48,316 bases of DNA from Betaproteobacteria bacterium (lineage in GTDB: Bacteria; Pseudomonadota; Gammaproteobacteria; Burkholderiales; Burkholderiaceae_C). The stretch covers positions 1-48,316 of the forward strand of contig CANGHH010000025.1 of the NCBI GenBank assembly GCA_947453725.1, read 5' to 3'. Under the pieces are notes generated by a model. It was not told the origin of the DNA and did no database searches. It saw only the letters and a list, made by a program, of their open reading frames with translations. Every line of letters begins with the position of its first letter. The first letter of the stretch is position 1. The position numbers and the translations under genes are program-made. Below, piece by piece: positions 33,023-41,702 of this stretch.

Positions 33023-34261
33023 TCAAGCGCCGGCGCCACCGCCACCGCCAGTGAACACCGTCAACACCCCGGTGTAGCCGTAGAGGTGGTGGCGCGCGAT
33101 CTCGCCGCCAGCGAAGAAGCCGACCAGCGGGATGTCGTCACCCAAGCCGCCCAGCGCGTGCTGGACGATCTGCAGTTCGGCCGACGGCCCGCCGAAGTGC
33201 GGTCCGCCGCGCCCCGAACAGCTGATGTACAGCGCGCCCTGGATGCGCCGGCGCGGCCCATCCGGCGCCGGCGATGCCGAACCGGCCGCCACGGTCGCCG
33301 CTTCGGCCTGGGTTTCGACCTCGTCGCGGATCTCGCTGCAGATGCGCACCAGATCGCGCCGCGCAGCCTGCACATCGCGCTGACAGAACGCCAGGCGCAT
33401 GCCGGGCTCGAGCCCGTCGGCGACGGCCACCGCCTGGCGTGCCGGATCCAGGCCGACCAGGTGGCGCACCCGCGTGTCGGCGCCGAACTGTCCGCCGCGC
33501 GACAGGGCCGTGTCGTGCGCATCGGTCAGGCCGACCAGGGTGTTGCGCAGCCGCGGCAGCGCCACGCGCGGGTCGTCCTGCGGCGTCAGCCCGAGGTCGC
33601 GCAGCAGGCAGGCCATCGCCGGTTCGCCGTCCAGCGTCAGGACCAGATTGCGCTCGCAGGCCGTCACCGCGCGCGTCGGGCCGCTCGGCTGGCAGCCCTG
33701 GGTGACGCGCGAAATCAGCGCCACGTCACGGCTGAAAGCCACACCCGACAGGCCGCCGCGCCAGACGCCGTCGGCGATGTGCACGGCGTCACCGCGCGAG
33801 GCGGCCAGACCGCCGAAGAGGTAGCCGCTGTCGGTGCGATCGGCCAGCTCACCGATCAGCTCGCCCAGCTCGGGCGTGGCCGGGTCGGCGTGGACCAGCG
33901 CGCTGAAGGGTTCGATACGGCCGAGCTTGCTGGCGCCGGAAAAGACCTCGAAGCGGCCGGTCGGCAAGGCGGCCAGCATCAGCGCCAGCGCCGGCTCGTC
34001 GATGTACTCCGCGCCACCGGCGGCCACCCCCACGCCGACGCTGCCGACCCAGGCGACGCCCGGCCAGCGCAGGCGCAGCTCGCCGTACAGCGCTTCAGCG
34101 TCGGCGGCGTAATGGTCGGTGAAGTAGACGAAGCCCAGGCTCAGCGGACCGGCGCCGCTGGCTTCGTGCGCCGCCAGCCGGGCGGCTATCTGCAGGCCGG
34201 CCAGCACCAGCGCCGCCCGCCAGTCGGGGTGCGTGGCGTGGCCGACCAGGAAACCGGGCAT
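33023..34261 (-). CDS. FIST-domain sensor protein
   Basis: The 412-residue product carries a FIST N domain (about 1-200: LGFVYFTDHYAADAEALYGE, VGSVGVGVAAGG, GYLFGGLAASRGD) and a FIST C domain (about 200-400: NTLVGLTD, QGALYISCSGRGG, IPLVGFFAGGEI, YGYTGVLTVF). FIST domains are small-molecule sensors of signal transduction; their ligands are mostly unknown. It stands 19 bases after phaM on the same strand. The track frame reaches a TTG at 34270, but ATG 34261 (MPGFLVGHAT) gives the conserved start. It is clearly different from the second FIST protein at 35962, so this is not a recent duplication. Confidence 0.9.
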   Translation of the reverse strand: MPGFLVGHATHPDWRAALVLAGLQIAARLAAHEASGAGPLSLGFVYFTDHYAADAEALYGELRLRWPGVAWVGSVGVGVAAGGAEYIDEPALALMLAALPTGRFEVFSGASKLGRIEPFSALVHADPATPELGELIGELADRTDSGYLFGGLAASRGDAVHIADGVWRGGLSGVAFSRDVALISRVTQGCQPSGPTRAVTACERNLVLTLDGEPAMACLLRDLGLTPQDDPRVALPRLRNTLVGLTDAHDTALSRGGQFGADTRVRHLVGLDPARQAVAVADGLEPGMRLAFCQRDVQAARRDLVRICSEIRDEVETQAEAATVAAGSASPAPDGPRRRIQGALYISCSGRGGPHFGGPSAELQIVQHALGGLGDDIPLVGFFAGGEIARHHLYGYTGVLTVFTGGGGGAGA

Positions 34262-34280
34262 GCGCGTCAACCGGTCGCGT

Positions 34281-34805
34281 TCAGCTGCGGCGCTTGCGGC
34301 TGGCGGCCTTGACCGGCGCCGCTGCCGCCGGCGGCGGTGGCTTGGCCGTGTCGGCAGCGCCGTCGGCGACGGCCTTGGCGGCGATCTCGGTGAACTGCTG
34401 CGTCAGCGCGCCCCACCACTGCAGCGGGTCGACGGCCGGCGCGGCGGCCGCCGCGGGCGCCGCTGCCGGTGCCGGGCTGGGGTTGATCTGCAACGCGTCG
34501 CGCAGATCGGCCAGCGGCAGATTGAGCGACTTCAGCGTGGCCAGCGTCATGCGCTGGACTTCCAGCGCCTGGATGGTGCCGCCCAGCAGCTTGGCGTTCT
34601 GGTCGAGCCAGAACTGCACGGTCTTCAGCTCCTGGATGCGCTTTTCAAGCTCTTCCGGGTCCAGCGTGGGCGCGATCCACTGGCTCATGCCCGGCATTGA
34701 CGGCAGGCCCGGCACGCCAGGCAGGGCCGCTCCGGCGGTCTTCATCAGGCCCTGCAGGAACTCGAAGCCCGGGACCATCTTTGCCAGATCGCTTGCGCTT
34801 GTCAT
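34281..34805 (-). CDS. phaM: PhaM-family polyhydroxyalkanoate granule protein
   Basis: In Ralstonia eutropha PhaM activates the PHA synthase PhaC and links PHA granules to the nucleoid. The 174-residue protein has the conserved N-terminal part (FEFLQGLMKT, then IAPTLDPEELEKRIQELKTV and LLGGTIQALEVQRMTLATLK, a probable coiled coil), an alanine/proline-rich middle, and a short basic tail (VKAASRKRRS) in place of the longer lysine/alanine DNA-binding tail of R. eutropha PhaM. An AGGAG ribosome site lies shortly before the ATG at 34805. It implies that the organism makes PHA storage granules. TraB/GumN lies upstream and FIST downstream. Confidence 0.85.
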   Translation of the reverse strand: MTSASDLAKMVPGFEFLQGLMKTAGAALPGVPGLPSMPGMSQWIAPTLDPEELEKRIQELKTVQFWLDQNAKLLGGTIQALEVQRMTLATLKSLNLPLADLRDALQINPSPAPAAAPAAAAAPAVDPLQWWGALTQQFTEIAAKAVADGAADTAKPPPPAAAAPVKAASRKRRS

Positions 34806-34847
34806 GGTTTTGTCTCCTGGTGACTCGGGCCGATTGTGGACCCCCGA

Positions 34848-35804
34848 TCAGGGTCCGAAGACGATCCGTTCGACGCGAAAGCCGCGCTGAGCCAGCAGCA
34901 GCGGCAGGCCGGCCGGCCCGGTCATGTGCAAGGCACCGACGGCTGCGAAAACACGCCGGCCGGCGTGGTGCTGGGCGGCGATGCCTTCGGCCAGCGCCGG
35001 ATTGCGTTCGTCGTTCAGGCGGCGCATGAAAGTGCGGTCGGCTTCGCTGGTGGCGCAGTCGCACCACGCCTCATAGGTCGCCAGCGCCGCCAGATCGCCT
35101 CGCTCCCAGGCAAGGGCCAGGCGCGCCAGCACCTGGCGGCCACGCTGGTCCTCCAGCTGCGCCAGGCCCTGTTCCAGCGTGGCCAGCACCTCGGCCGGGT
35201 CGTCGGGCAGCAGCGCCGACTTCTGCTGCGCAGCGGTTTCCAGCGCCAGCACGCGCAGCGCAGCGCCGGCCGGGCCCTCACGCCGGCTGCGCGCCAGCAG
35301 CAGCAACTCCTGCGCATAGGCCGCGTCCAGGCCCAGCCAACGGGCTTCCAGCACGGTCAGGGTGGTCAGCTGCAGCAGCGGGTGCAGCGCAGCCAGCGAG
35401 GCCGGGGCGATGCAGGCGCGCTCGAAGGCCCGGGCCAGCCGGTCTTGCAGGTCCGTCGGCAGCCGCAGCGGCGGACCGGCTTCAGCCAGCTGCTGGGCCA
35501 GCGCCGGGTCACCGGGATCGATCTCGACGGCCAGCAGGTCGCTGGCCTGCAGCGCCGCCGTGACCCGCGGGCCGAGGCGGCTCCAGGCCGGTTTGCCGAC
35601 ATGCAGGGTGCCGAACAGCCAGCTGCTGTGACCGTCGCGCGTGAGGCGCCAGAGCAGGCCGCGGTCGACCGGCGCGCCGCGCGAGGCGGCGCTGGGCAAG
35701 GGCGGCGGGCACAGCGCTGCGCACAGCCCGGGTGCGCTGGCACCCAACATGAACAGCGCCAGTGCGGCCAGGGTCAGCGCTCGACGGCAAACCAGCATCC
35801 ACAT
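34848..35804 (-). CDS. TraB/GumN-family protein, exported
   Basis: The 318-residue protein has an N-terminal signal sequence (LTLAALALFMLGASAPGLCA) and the TraB/GumN domain with its two GxxH motifs, SWLFGTLHVGKPAW near residue 67 and AAVGALHMTGPAGLP near 290, plus LAVEIDPGDPAL. These motifs suggest a metal-dependent hydrolase of the Tiki/TraB fold, though most bacterial members have no known substrate. It probably acts in the periplasm. It is upstream of phaM with 42 bases between. Start ATG 35804 (MWMLVCRR); ATG 35798 is an equally possible start. Confidence 0.88.
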   Translation of the reverse strand: MWMLVCRRALTLAALALFMLGASAPGLCAALCPPPLPSAASRGAPVDRGLLWRLTRDGHSSWLFGTLHVGKPAWSRLGPRVTAALQASDLLAVEIDPGDPALAQQLAEAGPPLRLPTDLQDRLARAFERACIAPASLAALHPLLQLTTLTVLEARWLGLDAAYAQELLLLARSRREGPAGAALRVLALETAAQQKSALLPDDPAEVLATLEQGLAQLEDQRGRQVLARLALAWERGDLAALATYEAWCDCATSEADRTFMRRLNDERNPALAEGIAAQHHAGRRVFAAVGALHMTGPAGLPLLLAQRGFRVERIVFGP

Positions 35805-35961
35805 GACCCGACGATGCCACGCGCCGGCCGCGCATCGGCCTCGCCGGCCCGACCCGGCCGTGTTTCAATGCCGCGCCCAGCTCCATATTCCTGCCGAACA
35901 GCCGAAAATGCGATGCGTCCGGACGACAGGGCCCAGGCGAACATTCCAAGAATTGGGACCG

Positions 35962-37113
35962 ATGGAACAGCTTTCTCTGCGTTATGCCAAGGGCCGATGG
36001 AGCGCGCCCCTGCCGATACACCTGGACAGCGCCCAGACGCTGGTCCTGGCGTTCGCTGCACCCGAATACGACGCCCGCGACCCCCGGCCGCTGGCGGACC
36101 TGGCGGCAGCCTTTCCGCAGGCGCTGCTGATCGGCTGTTCCACCTCGGGCGAGATCGCCGGTGCGCAGGTGCACGACGCCAGCGTCAGCGTGGCCATTGC
36201 GCGCTTCGGCCACACCACGCTGCGACGGGCCATCACGCCGATCCACGAGGCCCGCGACTCGGCCGCTGCCGGCGAACGCCTGGCAGCGCAGCTGCAGGGC
36301 GACGGGCTGCGCGCCGTGTTCGTGCTGTCGGATGGCTTGCGCGTCAACGGCACGCAACTGGTTGCCGGCCTGGTGCGCCACCTGCCGCCGGGCGTGCTGG
36401 TCACCGGCGGTCTGGCCGGCGACGGCGGGCGATTCGAACGCACCTGGGTGCTCGACGCCGGGCAGGCGCAGGGCCAGCGCGTCTGTGCTGTCGGCTTCTA
36501 CGGCAGCCGTTTGCGTCTGGGCTATGGCTGCGAAGGCGGCTGGTCGGACTTCGGCCCCGAACGGCACATCACGCGCGCCGAAGGCAATGTCCTGTACGAA
36601 CTGGACGGCGAGCCCGCACTGCCGCTGTACAAGCGCTATCTGGGCGAGCGGGCCGCCGGCCTGCCGGGTACCGCGCTGCTCTTCCCGCTGGCGGTCAAGC
36701 GCAGCAGCCAGGACCCGGACGCGCTGGTGCGCACCATCCTGGCCATCGACGAGGCCGCGCAGTCGATGACCTTTGCCGGCGACCTGCCGCAGGGCGGGGT
36801 GGCACGGCTGATGCGCGCCAACACCGACAAGCTGATCACCAGCGCCGGCATGGCCGGCCATCAGGCGAGCGGCACGGTGGCCCCTGCAGGCGGCGCCCTG
36901 GTGATTTCGGTCAGCTGCGTGGGGCGACGCCTGGTGCTCGGTGAACGCACCGACGAAGAGGTGGAAACCGTCCATGACGCGATGCCCGACGCGGCCGCGC
37001 ATGTGGGCTTCTACGCCTATGGGGAAATTTCGCCGCTGGTGCCGGGCGGCCTCAGCGAGCTGCACAACCAGACCATGACCGTCACCGTCTTCAGCGAGAC
37101 GGCTTCGACCTGA
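35962..37113 (+). CDS. FIST-domain protein, NosP-like
   Basis: The 383-residue cytoplasmic protein has FIST N (FPQALLIGCSTSGEIAGAQV; GVLVTGGLAGDGGRFERTWV) and FIST C (DFGPERHITRAEGNVLYELD; AHVGFYAYGEISPLVPGG) domains. Its size, its GCSTSGEI and FYAYGEISP motifs, and its place directly before a PAS-GGDEF-EAL gene match NosP, a FIST-fold haem protein that senses nitric oxide and controls biofilm signalling in Pseudomonas, Legionella and Shewanella. Haem binding is inferred, not shown. ATG 35962 is preferred because the upstream in-frame part lacks similarity. The next gene starts 66 bases downstream on the same strand. Confidence 0.87.
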   Translation: MEQLSLRYAKGRWSAPLPIHLDSAQTLVLAFAAPEYDARDPRPLADLAAAFPQALLIGCSTSGEIAGAQVHDASVSVAIARFGHTTLRRAITPIHEARDSAAAGERLAAQLQGDGLRAVFVLSDGLRVNGTQLVAGLVRHLPPGVLVTGGLAGDGGRFERTWVLDAGQAQGQRVCAVGFYGSRLRLGYGCEGGWSDFGPERHITRAEGNVLYELDGEPALPLYKRYLGERAAGLPGTALLFPLAVKRSSQDPDALVRTILAIDEAAQSMTFAGDLPQGGVARLMRANTDKLITSAGMAGHQASGTVAPAGGALVISVSCVGRRLVLGERTDEEVETVHDAMPDAAAHVGFYAYGEISPLVPGGLSELHNQTMTVTVFSETAST

Positions 37114-37179
37114 GCCGCAGGCCGCGCTGACCGTCCATGCCCATGCCCCCACCAGCCCCCACAGCCCGCTGTCATCCAC

Positions 37180-39111
37180 GTGGCTGAGCCGCTGCACCCC
37201 TTGCTCCAGCGCCAGCTCCGGCGTGCCGGCCTCGGCGTCGATGGGCTGGCCGACAGGCCCGACGGCTGGTCCGCGTTGTTGCAGCACGTGCACCGTGCCT
37301 ACGCCGAACACGACCAGGAGCGCTACCTGCTGGAGCGCTCGCAAGATCTGGCCAGCGAGGAAACGGCCCGCCTGTACGCGGCCCTGCGGGTCGAACGCGA
37401 CCAGCTCGAAGGCCGCGTGCTGGACCGCACCACCGCCTTGCAACTCAGCGAAGCGCGCCTGTCCAGCCTGTTGTCGCTGTCGGCCGACTGGGTCTGGGAG
37501 CAGGACGCCAGCCTGCTCTTCACCTATGTGTCGGACGGCATCCGGCAGGCCTCGGGGATCGACCCCGCCACCTTGATCGGCCAGCGCCGCCAGCCCGCTG
37601 AAGGCAACGCCGACGAGGGGCCCGGCTGGGCCGAATTCCAGGCCTGCATCGAGGCCCGCCGCGCCTTCCGCGACTTCACCTACCGCCACCCGGCGCCTGG
37701 CGAAGGCTTGCGCTACATCTGCATCAGCGGCGAGCCCGTGTTCACCGAAGCCGGCGAATTCACAGGCTACCGCGGCGTGGGGCGCGACGTCACGCAGGCC
37801 ACCTTGGCCGAACAGATGGTGCAGGAGCTGGCGCGCTTCGACAGCCTGACCGGGCTGCCCAACCGCAACATGTTCCTTGGCGAACTGGACCGGGCGATGG
37901 CCCGGTCACGCCGCCATGGCGACCCCTTCGCCGTGTGCTTCATCGACCTGGACCGTTTCAAGACCATCAACGACACCCTGGGTCACGCCGCCGGCGACTT
38001 GTTGCTCAAGACCATGGCCGAGCGCCTGCGCCTGACGGTGCGCGGCAGCGACATGGTGGCGCGGCTGGGCGGCGACGAGTTCGTCACGTTGCTCGAGCAT
38101 TGCGGCGAGATGGCCGATCTGACGCAGGTCGCTGAAAAGGTGCTGCTGGCGATGGCCGAGCCGATCAGCGTGCAGGGCTGCAGCTTTCTGGTCACTGGCA
38201 GCGTGGGCATTGCGCTGTACCCCAGGGACGGCGACGACGCGGCCATGCTGCTCAAGCATGCCGACGCGGCCATGTACCTGGCCAAGGAACGCGGCAAGAA
38301 CAACGTCCAGTTCTACACCGCCGAGCTCGCCCAGCAAGCCGCGCAGGCCTTCGAAATCGAGTCGGCACTGCGCCTGGCCTTGGCCCGGGGCGAACTGGTT
38401 CTGCACTACCAACCCAGAGTCAATGTGCAGAGCGGCACCTTGCAGGGCATGGAGGCGCTGCTGCGCTGGGCGCATCCGACGCGGGGCATGGTGCCGCCCG
38501 GCGACTTCATTCCACTGGCCGAGGAGCGCGGCCTGATCGTGGCCATCGGCCGTTGGGTGATGAACGAAGCCTGCCGCCAGATCCGCGCCTGGCGCGCCGA
38601 GGGCTGCGCCGTGCCGCGCGTGGCCATCAACCTGTCGGCGCGGCAATTCGCCGACACCTCGCTGAACAAGGACTTGCGGGAGACCTTGCGGCGGCATGAA
38701 GTCCAGCCACAGGACATCGAGGTCGAGCTGACGGAAAGCGTGCTGATGGCCGAACCCGAACACGCCAACGAGGTGCTGCGCCACCTCAGCGCGATGGGCG
38801 TGCACATCGCCATCGACGACTTCGGCACCGGCTACTCGTCGCTGTCCTACCTGAAGCGCTTCCCCGCCGACACCGTCAAGATCGACCGCACTTTCATCCA
38901 GGGCTTGCCCGGTGACGCCGACGACACCGCGATCACGCAGGCCGTGATCGCGATGGCCCATTCGCTGGGCCTGAACGTGGTCGCCGAGGGCGTCGAGACG
39001 GCGGCCCAGCTGCAAGCCCTGCAAGCGCTGGGCTGCAACGAGGCCCAGGGTTTCCTGATCGGCCGGCCGATGAGCGCGGCCGCGATCGGACTTCGACTGC
39101 AGGCCGGTTGA
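37180..39111 (+). CDS. PAS-GGDEF-EAL c-di-GMP protein
   Basis: The 643-residue cytoplasmic protein has an N-terminal helical/coiled part (1-85, RLYAALRVERDQLEGRVLDR), a PAS domain (about 88-205), GGDEF (about 215-380) with GGDEF at 297-301, and EAL (about 390-640) with EAL at 425-427, DDFGTG and EGVET. Both catalytic motifs are intact. The N-terminal layout is often seen in partners of FIST proteins: kinases or cyclases whose output the NosP-like protein modifies. The start is GTG 37180; no ATG precedes the conserved region. The upstream FIST gene is 66 bases away, so the two are probably one transcript. Confidence 0.92.
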   Translation: MAEPLHPLLQRQLRRAGLGVDGLADRPDGWSALLQHVHRAYAEHDQERYLLERSQDLASEETARLYAALRVERDQLEGRVLDRTTALQLSEARLSSLLSLSADWVWEQDASLLFTYVSDGIRQASGIDPATLIGQRRQPAEGNADEGPGWAEFQACIEARRAFRDFTYRHPAPGEGLRYICISGEPVFTEAGEFTGYRGVGRDVTQATLAEQMVQELARFDSLTGLPNRNMFLGELDRAMARSRRHGDPFAVCFIDLDRFKTINDTLGHAAGDLLLKTMAERLRLTVRGSDMVARLGGDEFVTLLEHCGEMADLTQVAEKVLLAMAEPISVQGCSFLVTGSVGIALYPRDGDDAAMLLKHADAAMYLAKERGKNNVQFYTAELAQQAAQAFEIESALRLALARGELVLHYQPRVNVQSGTLQGMEALLRWAHPTRGMVPPGDFIPLAEERGLIVAIGRWVMNEACRQIRAWRAEGCAVPRVAINLSARQFADTSLNKDLRETLRRHEVQPQDIEVELTESVLMAEPEHANEVLRHLSAMGVHIAIDDFGTGYSSLSYLKRFPADTVKIDRTFIQGLPGDADDTAITQAVIAMAHSLGLNVVAEGVETAAQLQALQALGCNEAQGFLIGRPMSAAAIGLRLQAG

Positions 39112-39127
39112 CCCGGCCGCCGCGGCT

Positions 39128-40393
39128 TCAAAGCCAGAACATCGCCGCCGCCACGGCGGTCGGCAGGGCTGCACCCAGCAGCAGGCCGAGCGCGCCGATG
39201 GACTGGTCGCGGAAGCCCGCCTTCAGCAAGGTCACGCCGGCCGGGTTGGGCGCGTTGGCGATGACCGTCAGCCCGCCGCCGGCCACGGCGCCGGCCACCA
39301 GCATGGTTTTCGAGGCGTCGGAGATGCCGGCGATCAGCGAGCCCAGATAGGTCAGCGCGGCGTTGTCGGTGATGGCCGTCAGGCCCAGCGCGCCGAAGAA
39401 CAGCGCGGCCGGCGCCAGTCCCGAGACGATGGGCTGCAGCCACCACTGCTGCAGGCCGCCCAGCACCACCAGCCCGGCCAGGAAGAAGCCGACCAGCAGC
39501 GCTTCCTTCAGCAGCAGCGGGCTCTGGTGCTGCGCGTAGGCCTGGGTGTAGCCGAGGAACAGCATGAACAGGCCGAGGAAGATCACCGGGTGGTGGGCGA
39601 AGGCGACCACCGCGCCGAGGAAGGCGAAGTGGATCAGCGTGACGGTGCTCGGCACTGGCGCGCTGCCAGCGTCGGCCGACCTGGCCGCTGCCGGTGCTGC
39701 CGCCCGAACGGCCAGGTGACGGCGCAACAGGAAAGAGACCGCCGTGGCATTGACCACCACCGCGATGGCCGCCTTCCAGCCGAAGTGGCTGGCCATGAAG
39801 GCGCTGTCCCAGCCCCAGGTCGCGGCCACCATCAGCACTGGCGGCGCGGCGAAGGCGGTCAGCGTGCCGCCGATGCTGACGTTGACGAAGAGCACCCCGA
39901 GGGCGCCGTACTTCAGGTGCTCCGGCATGGCCGGCGTGAAGACGCGGCCCGCCAGCATCAGCGCGGCCAGGGTCATCGCCGCCGGTTCGGTGATGGCCGA
40001 GCCGATCAGCGGCACGATAGCCAGGCAGATCCAGACCTCGGCCAGCGAATGGGGAAGCGGCAGGGCGCGTGCCAGCGCGGTGACCAGCGCCTGTATGCCT
40101 TCCAGCACCGGGCGCGACGCGGCCACCACCATGATGGTGAAGACGAACAGCGGCTCGGTGTACTGGCGCGACTCGGCGTAGGCGATGGCCGGGCCGCCGC
40201 CCGCCATCAAGGCCATCACGGCGACCAGCACGAAGGCCCAGAAGCCGAAGACGACTTCGATCTCGCCCAGCAGGTGGAACAGGCCGCCGTGGCGCGGGCT
40301 GTGGCGGGCCAGACGCTCGAAGGCCTTGGCGGCGAAGGTGTGCAGCAAGGCCAGGCCGAACAGCACAGCCGCGACGAGCTCAAGGTCGGTCAT
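39128..40393 (-). CDS. Putative Na+/H+ antiporter family membrane protein
   Basis: The 421-residue protein has 11-13 hydrophobic helices and matches the putative Na+/H+ antiporter family (PF07399, formerly DUF1504): LFHLLGEIEVVFGFWAFVLV near the N terminus, VPLIGSAITEPAAMTLAAL, LFVNVSIGGTLTAFAAPPV and the C-terminal ITDNAALTYLGSLIAGISD with ANAPNPAGVTLLK. The paired motifs with T-E-P-A-A and T-D-N-A-A in opposite halves resemble ion-transporter re-entrant loops. The family is related to the NhaD/ArsB fold; ion specificity is unproven. Its ATG (40393) overlaps the stop of the short FAH-like reading frame, which therefore may serve as its leader peptide or lie in its 5' region. Confidence 0.88.
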   Translation of the reverse strand: MTDLELVAAVLFGLALLHTFAAKAFERLARHSPRHGGLFHLLGEIEVVFGFWAFVLVAVMALMAGGGPAIAYAESRQYTEPLFVFTIMVVAASRPVLEGIQALVTALARALPLPHSLAEVWICLAIVPLIGSAITEPAAMTLAALMLAGRVFTPAMPEHLKYGALGVLFVNVSIGGTLTAFAAPPVLMVAATWGWDSAFMASHFGWKAAIAVVVNATAVSFLLRRHLAVRAAAPAAARSADAGSAPVPSTVTLIHFAFLGAVVAFAHHPVIFLGLFMLFLGYTQAYAQHQSPLLLKEALLVGFFLAGLVVLGGLQQWWLQPIVSGLAPAALFFGALGLTAITDNAALTYLGSLIAGISDASKTMLVAGAVAGGGLTVIANAPNPAGVTLLKAGFRDQSIGALGLLLGAALPTAVAAAMFWL

Positions 40394-40509
40394 GCGCGAA
40401 GTATGGCAAACGCCGCCACGCGCCGGTCGCGCATCTCGATCTCGATGCGGTCGCCGAACGGCAGGACGACGGCCGTCGGCGAGCCGTCCTGGAGGGTGGC
40501 GAGTTTCAT
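40390..40509 (-). pseudogene. Remnant of a fumarylacetoacetate hydrolase gene (39 codons)
   Basis: This short frame joins two pieces familiar from fumarylacetoacetate hydrolases of Burkholderiales: the N terminus MKLATLQDGS, and FGDRIEIEMRD, which normally lies close to the C terminus of the roughly 330-residue enzyme, before a conserved G-R-S-x-F-G-A-I segment that is degraded here (RRVAAFAIL). About 280 codons between them appear to be deleted. The frame is intact, has its own ATG and overlaps the antiporter ATG as ATGA, so it may still be translated. Assignment rests on recognising two short motifs. Confidence 0.55.
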
Positions 40510-40531
40510 GGGGTGGCAGTATGGTGCGGTG

Positions 40532-41590
40532 ATGAGGACCCTGCCGCTGCAAGCACCCACCCGGCCCGACGGGTTGCGCCCGGCGCGCTGGCGCGGCGCC
40601 GGGCTGCTGGTCGCCTCGGTCCTGCTGGCGCACGCCGCGGCGCTGCTGCTGTGGCCGTCGTCGCCGGGCGCGGGTCGGCACGGCGAGACCGGTCGGCCGC
40701 TGCAGCTGCGGCAGATCCTGCTGTCGACGGCCAAGCCGGCGGCACCGGCGGCTGCCGTCCGGCCGCCCGACGCCGTGCCGGCGCCAAGGGGGCGACCGCG
40801 CAGGACGGCCAGCGCGGCCGTTCCCGGCGCACTCCCTGCCGCGCCCGCCGAGGACCCACCGTCGGCCGCACCGGCGCCGCCACAGGCGGCGGTGCAAAGC
40901 CTGGAGCCGGCGCCAGCCCCCGGCGGTGGCGCGATCCCCGTCTACGCCACGCGCCTGCCGCCGTCGGTGCGCCTGCGCTACGCCTTGCAGCGCAGCGGCC
41001 AGCCCGGCCATGCCGAACTGCAGTGGTTCAGCGACGGCGCCCTGTACCGCCTCAGCCTGCGCAACGAAGCCGCGGGCGCGCTGAACCTGGGCAGCGCCAG
41101 CAGCGGCGCGATCGACGCCCACGGCCTGGCGCCCGAACGCCACACCGACAGCCGGCGTGGCCGCGACGTGCGCGCGGTGAACTTCCAGCGCGACAGCGCA
41201 CGCGTCACCTTCAGCGGGCCCCGGGGCGAGCTGCCGCTGGTGGCCGGCGCGCAAGACCGGCTGAGCTGGATGCTGCAGCTGGCCGGCATCGCCGAAGCCA
41301 ACCCGGCGCTGCGCGCGCCGGGCAGCGAGGTGGCCGTCTTCGTGGTCGGTACGCGCGGCGACGCCGAGGTCTGGCTGTGCACCGTGGTCGGCAGTGAGGC
41401 CCTCGACTTGCCGGCCGGCACGGTAGCCGCAGCGCTGCACCTGCGGCGCGAGCCGAAACGGCTTTACGACACCACGGTCGACATCTGGCTGGACCCGGCC
41501 CGCCACCACCTGCCGGTGCAGGCGCGCTTGCTGGTTCGCCCAACGGGCCAGGAAACCGTGCTGCGGCTGGAGAACGTCAGCGCCCCTTGA
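40532..41590 (+). CDS. DUF3108 domain protein
   Basis: The 352-residue protein has one N-terminal membrane anchor (LLVASVLLAHAAALLLWP, about residues 24-41), a proline/alanine-rich linker (70-130), and the DUF3108 domain in the second half (VRLRYALQRSGQPGHAELQW; AVNFQRDSARVTFS; AGAQDRLSWMLQLAGI; DIWLDPARHHLPVQARLLV). DUF3108 is a periplasmic beta-rich domain of unknown function that is common in beta-proteobacteria. It is divergent from the FAH remnant with only 22 bases between the starts, so its promoter must lie inside the remnant or further upstream. In other genomes it often neighbours purN; not here. Confidence 0.85.
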   Translation: MRTLPLQAPTRPDGLRPARWRGAGLLVASVLLAHAAALLLWPSSPGAGRHGETGRPLQLRQILLSTAKPAAPAAAVRPPDAVPAPRGRPRRTASAAVPGALPAAPAEDPPSAAPAPPQAAVQSLEPAPAPGGGAIPVYATRLPPSVRLRYALQRSGQPGHAELQWFSDGALYRLSLRNEAAGALNLGSASSGAIDAHGLAPERHTDSRRGRDVRAVNFQRDSARVTFSGPRGELPLVAGAQDRLSWMLQLAGIAEANPALRAPGSEVAVFVVGTRGDAEVWLCTVVGSEALDLPAGTVAAALHLRREPKRLYDTTVDIWLDPARHHLPVQARLLVRPTGQETVLRLENVSAP

Positions 41591-41702
41591 ACCGCGGATA
41601 GGCGGCGCCGGCGGGGATGGTTGCGCGGTGCGTCACGCCACAATGCACCGCCTGGGCTCTGCCCCTCGCTACGATGACGCTTGCTGCCGGGTTCCCTTAG
41701 CC

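Noticed and set aside
35509..37689. A 726-codon minus-strand frame over the FIST gene
   Set aside because: Antisense shadow that crosses several real genes; no motif found.
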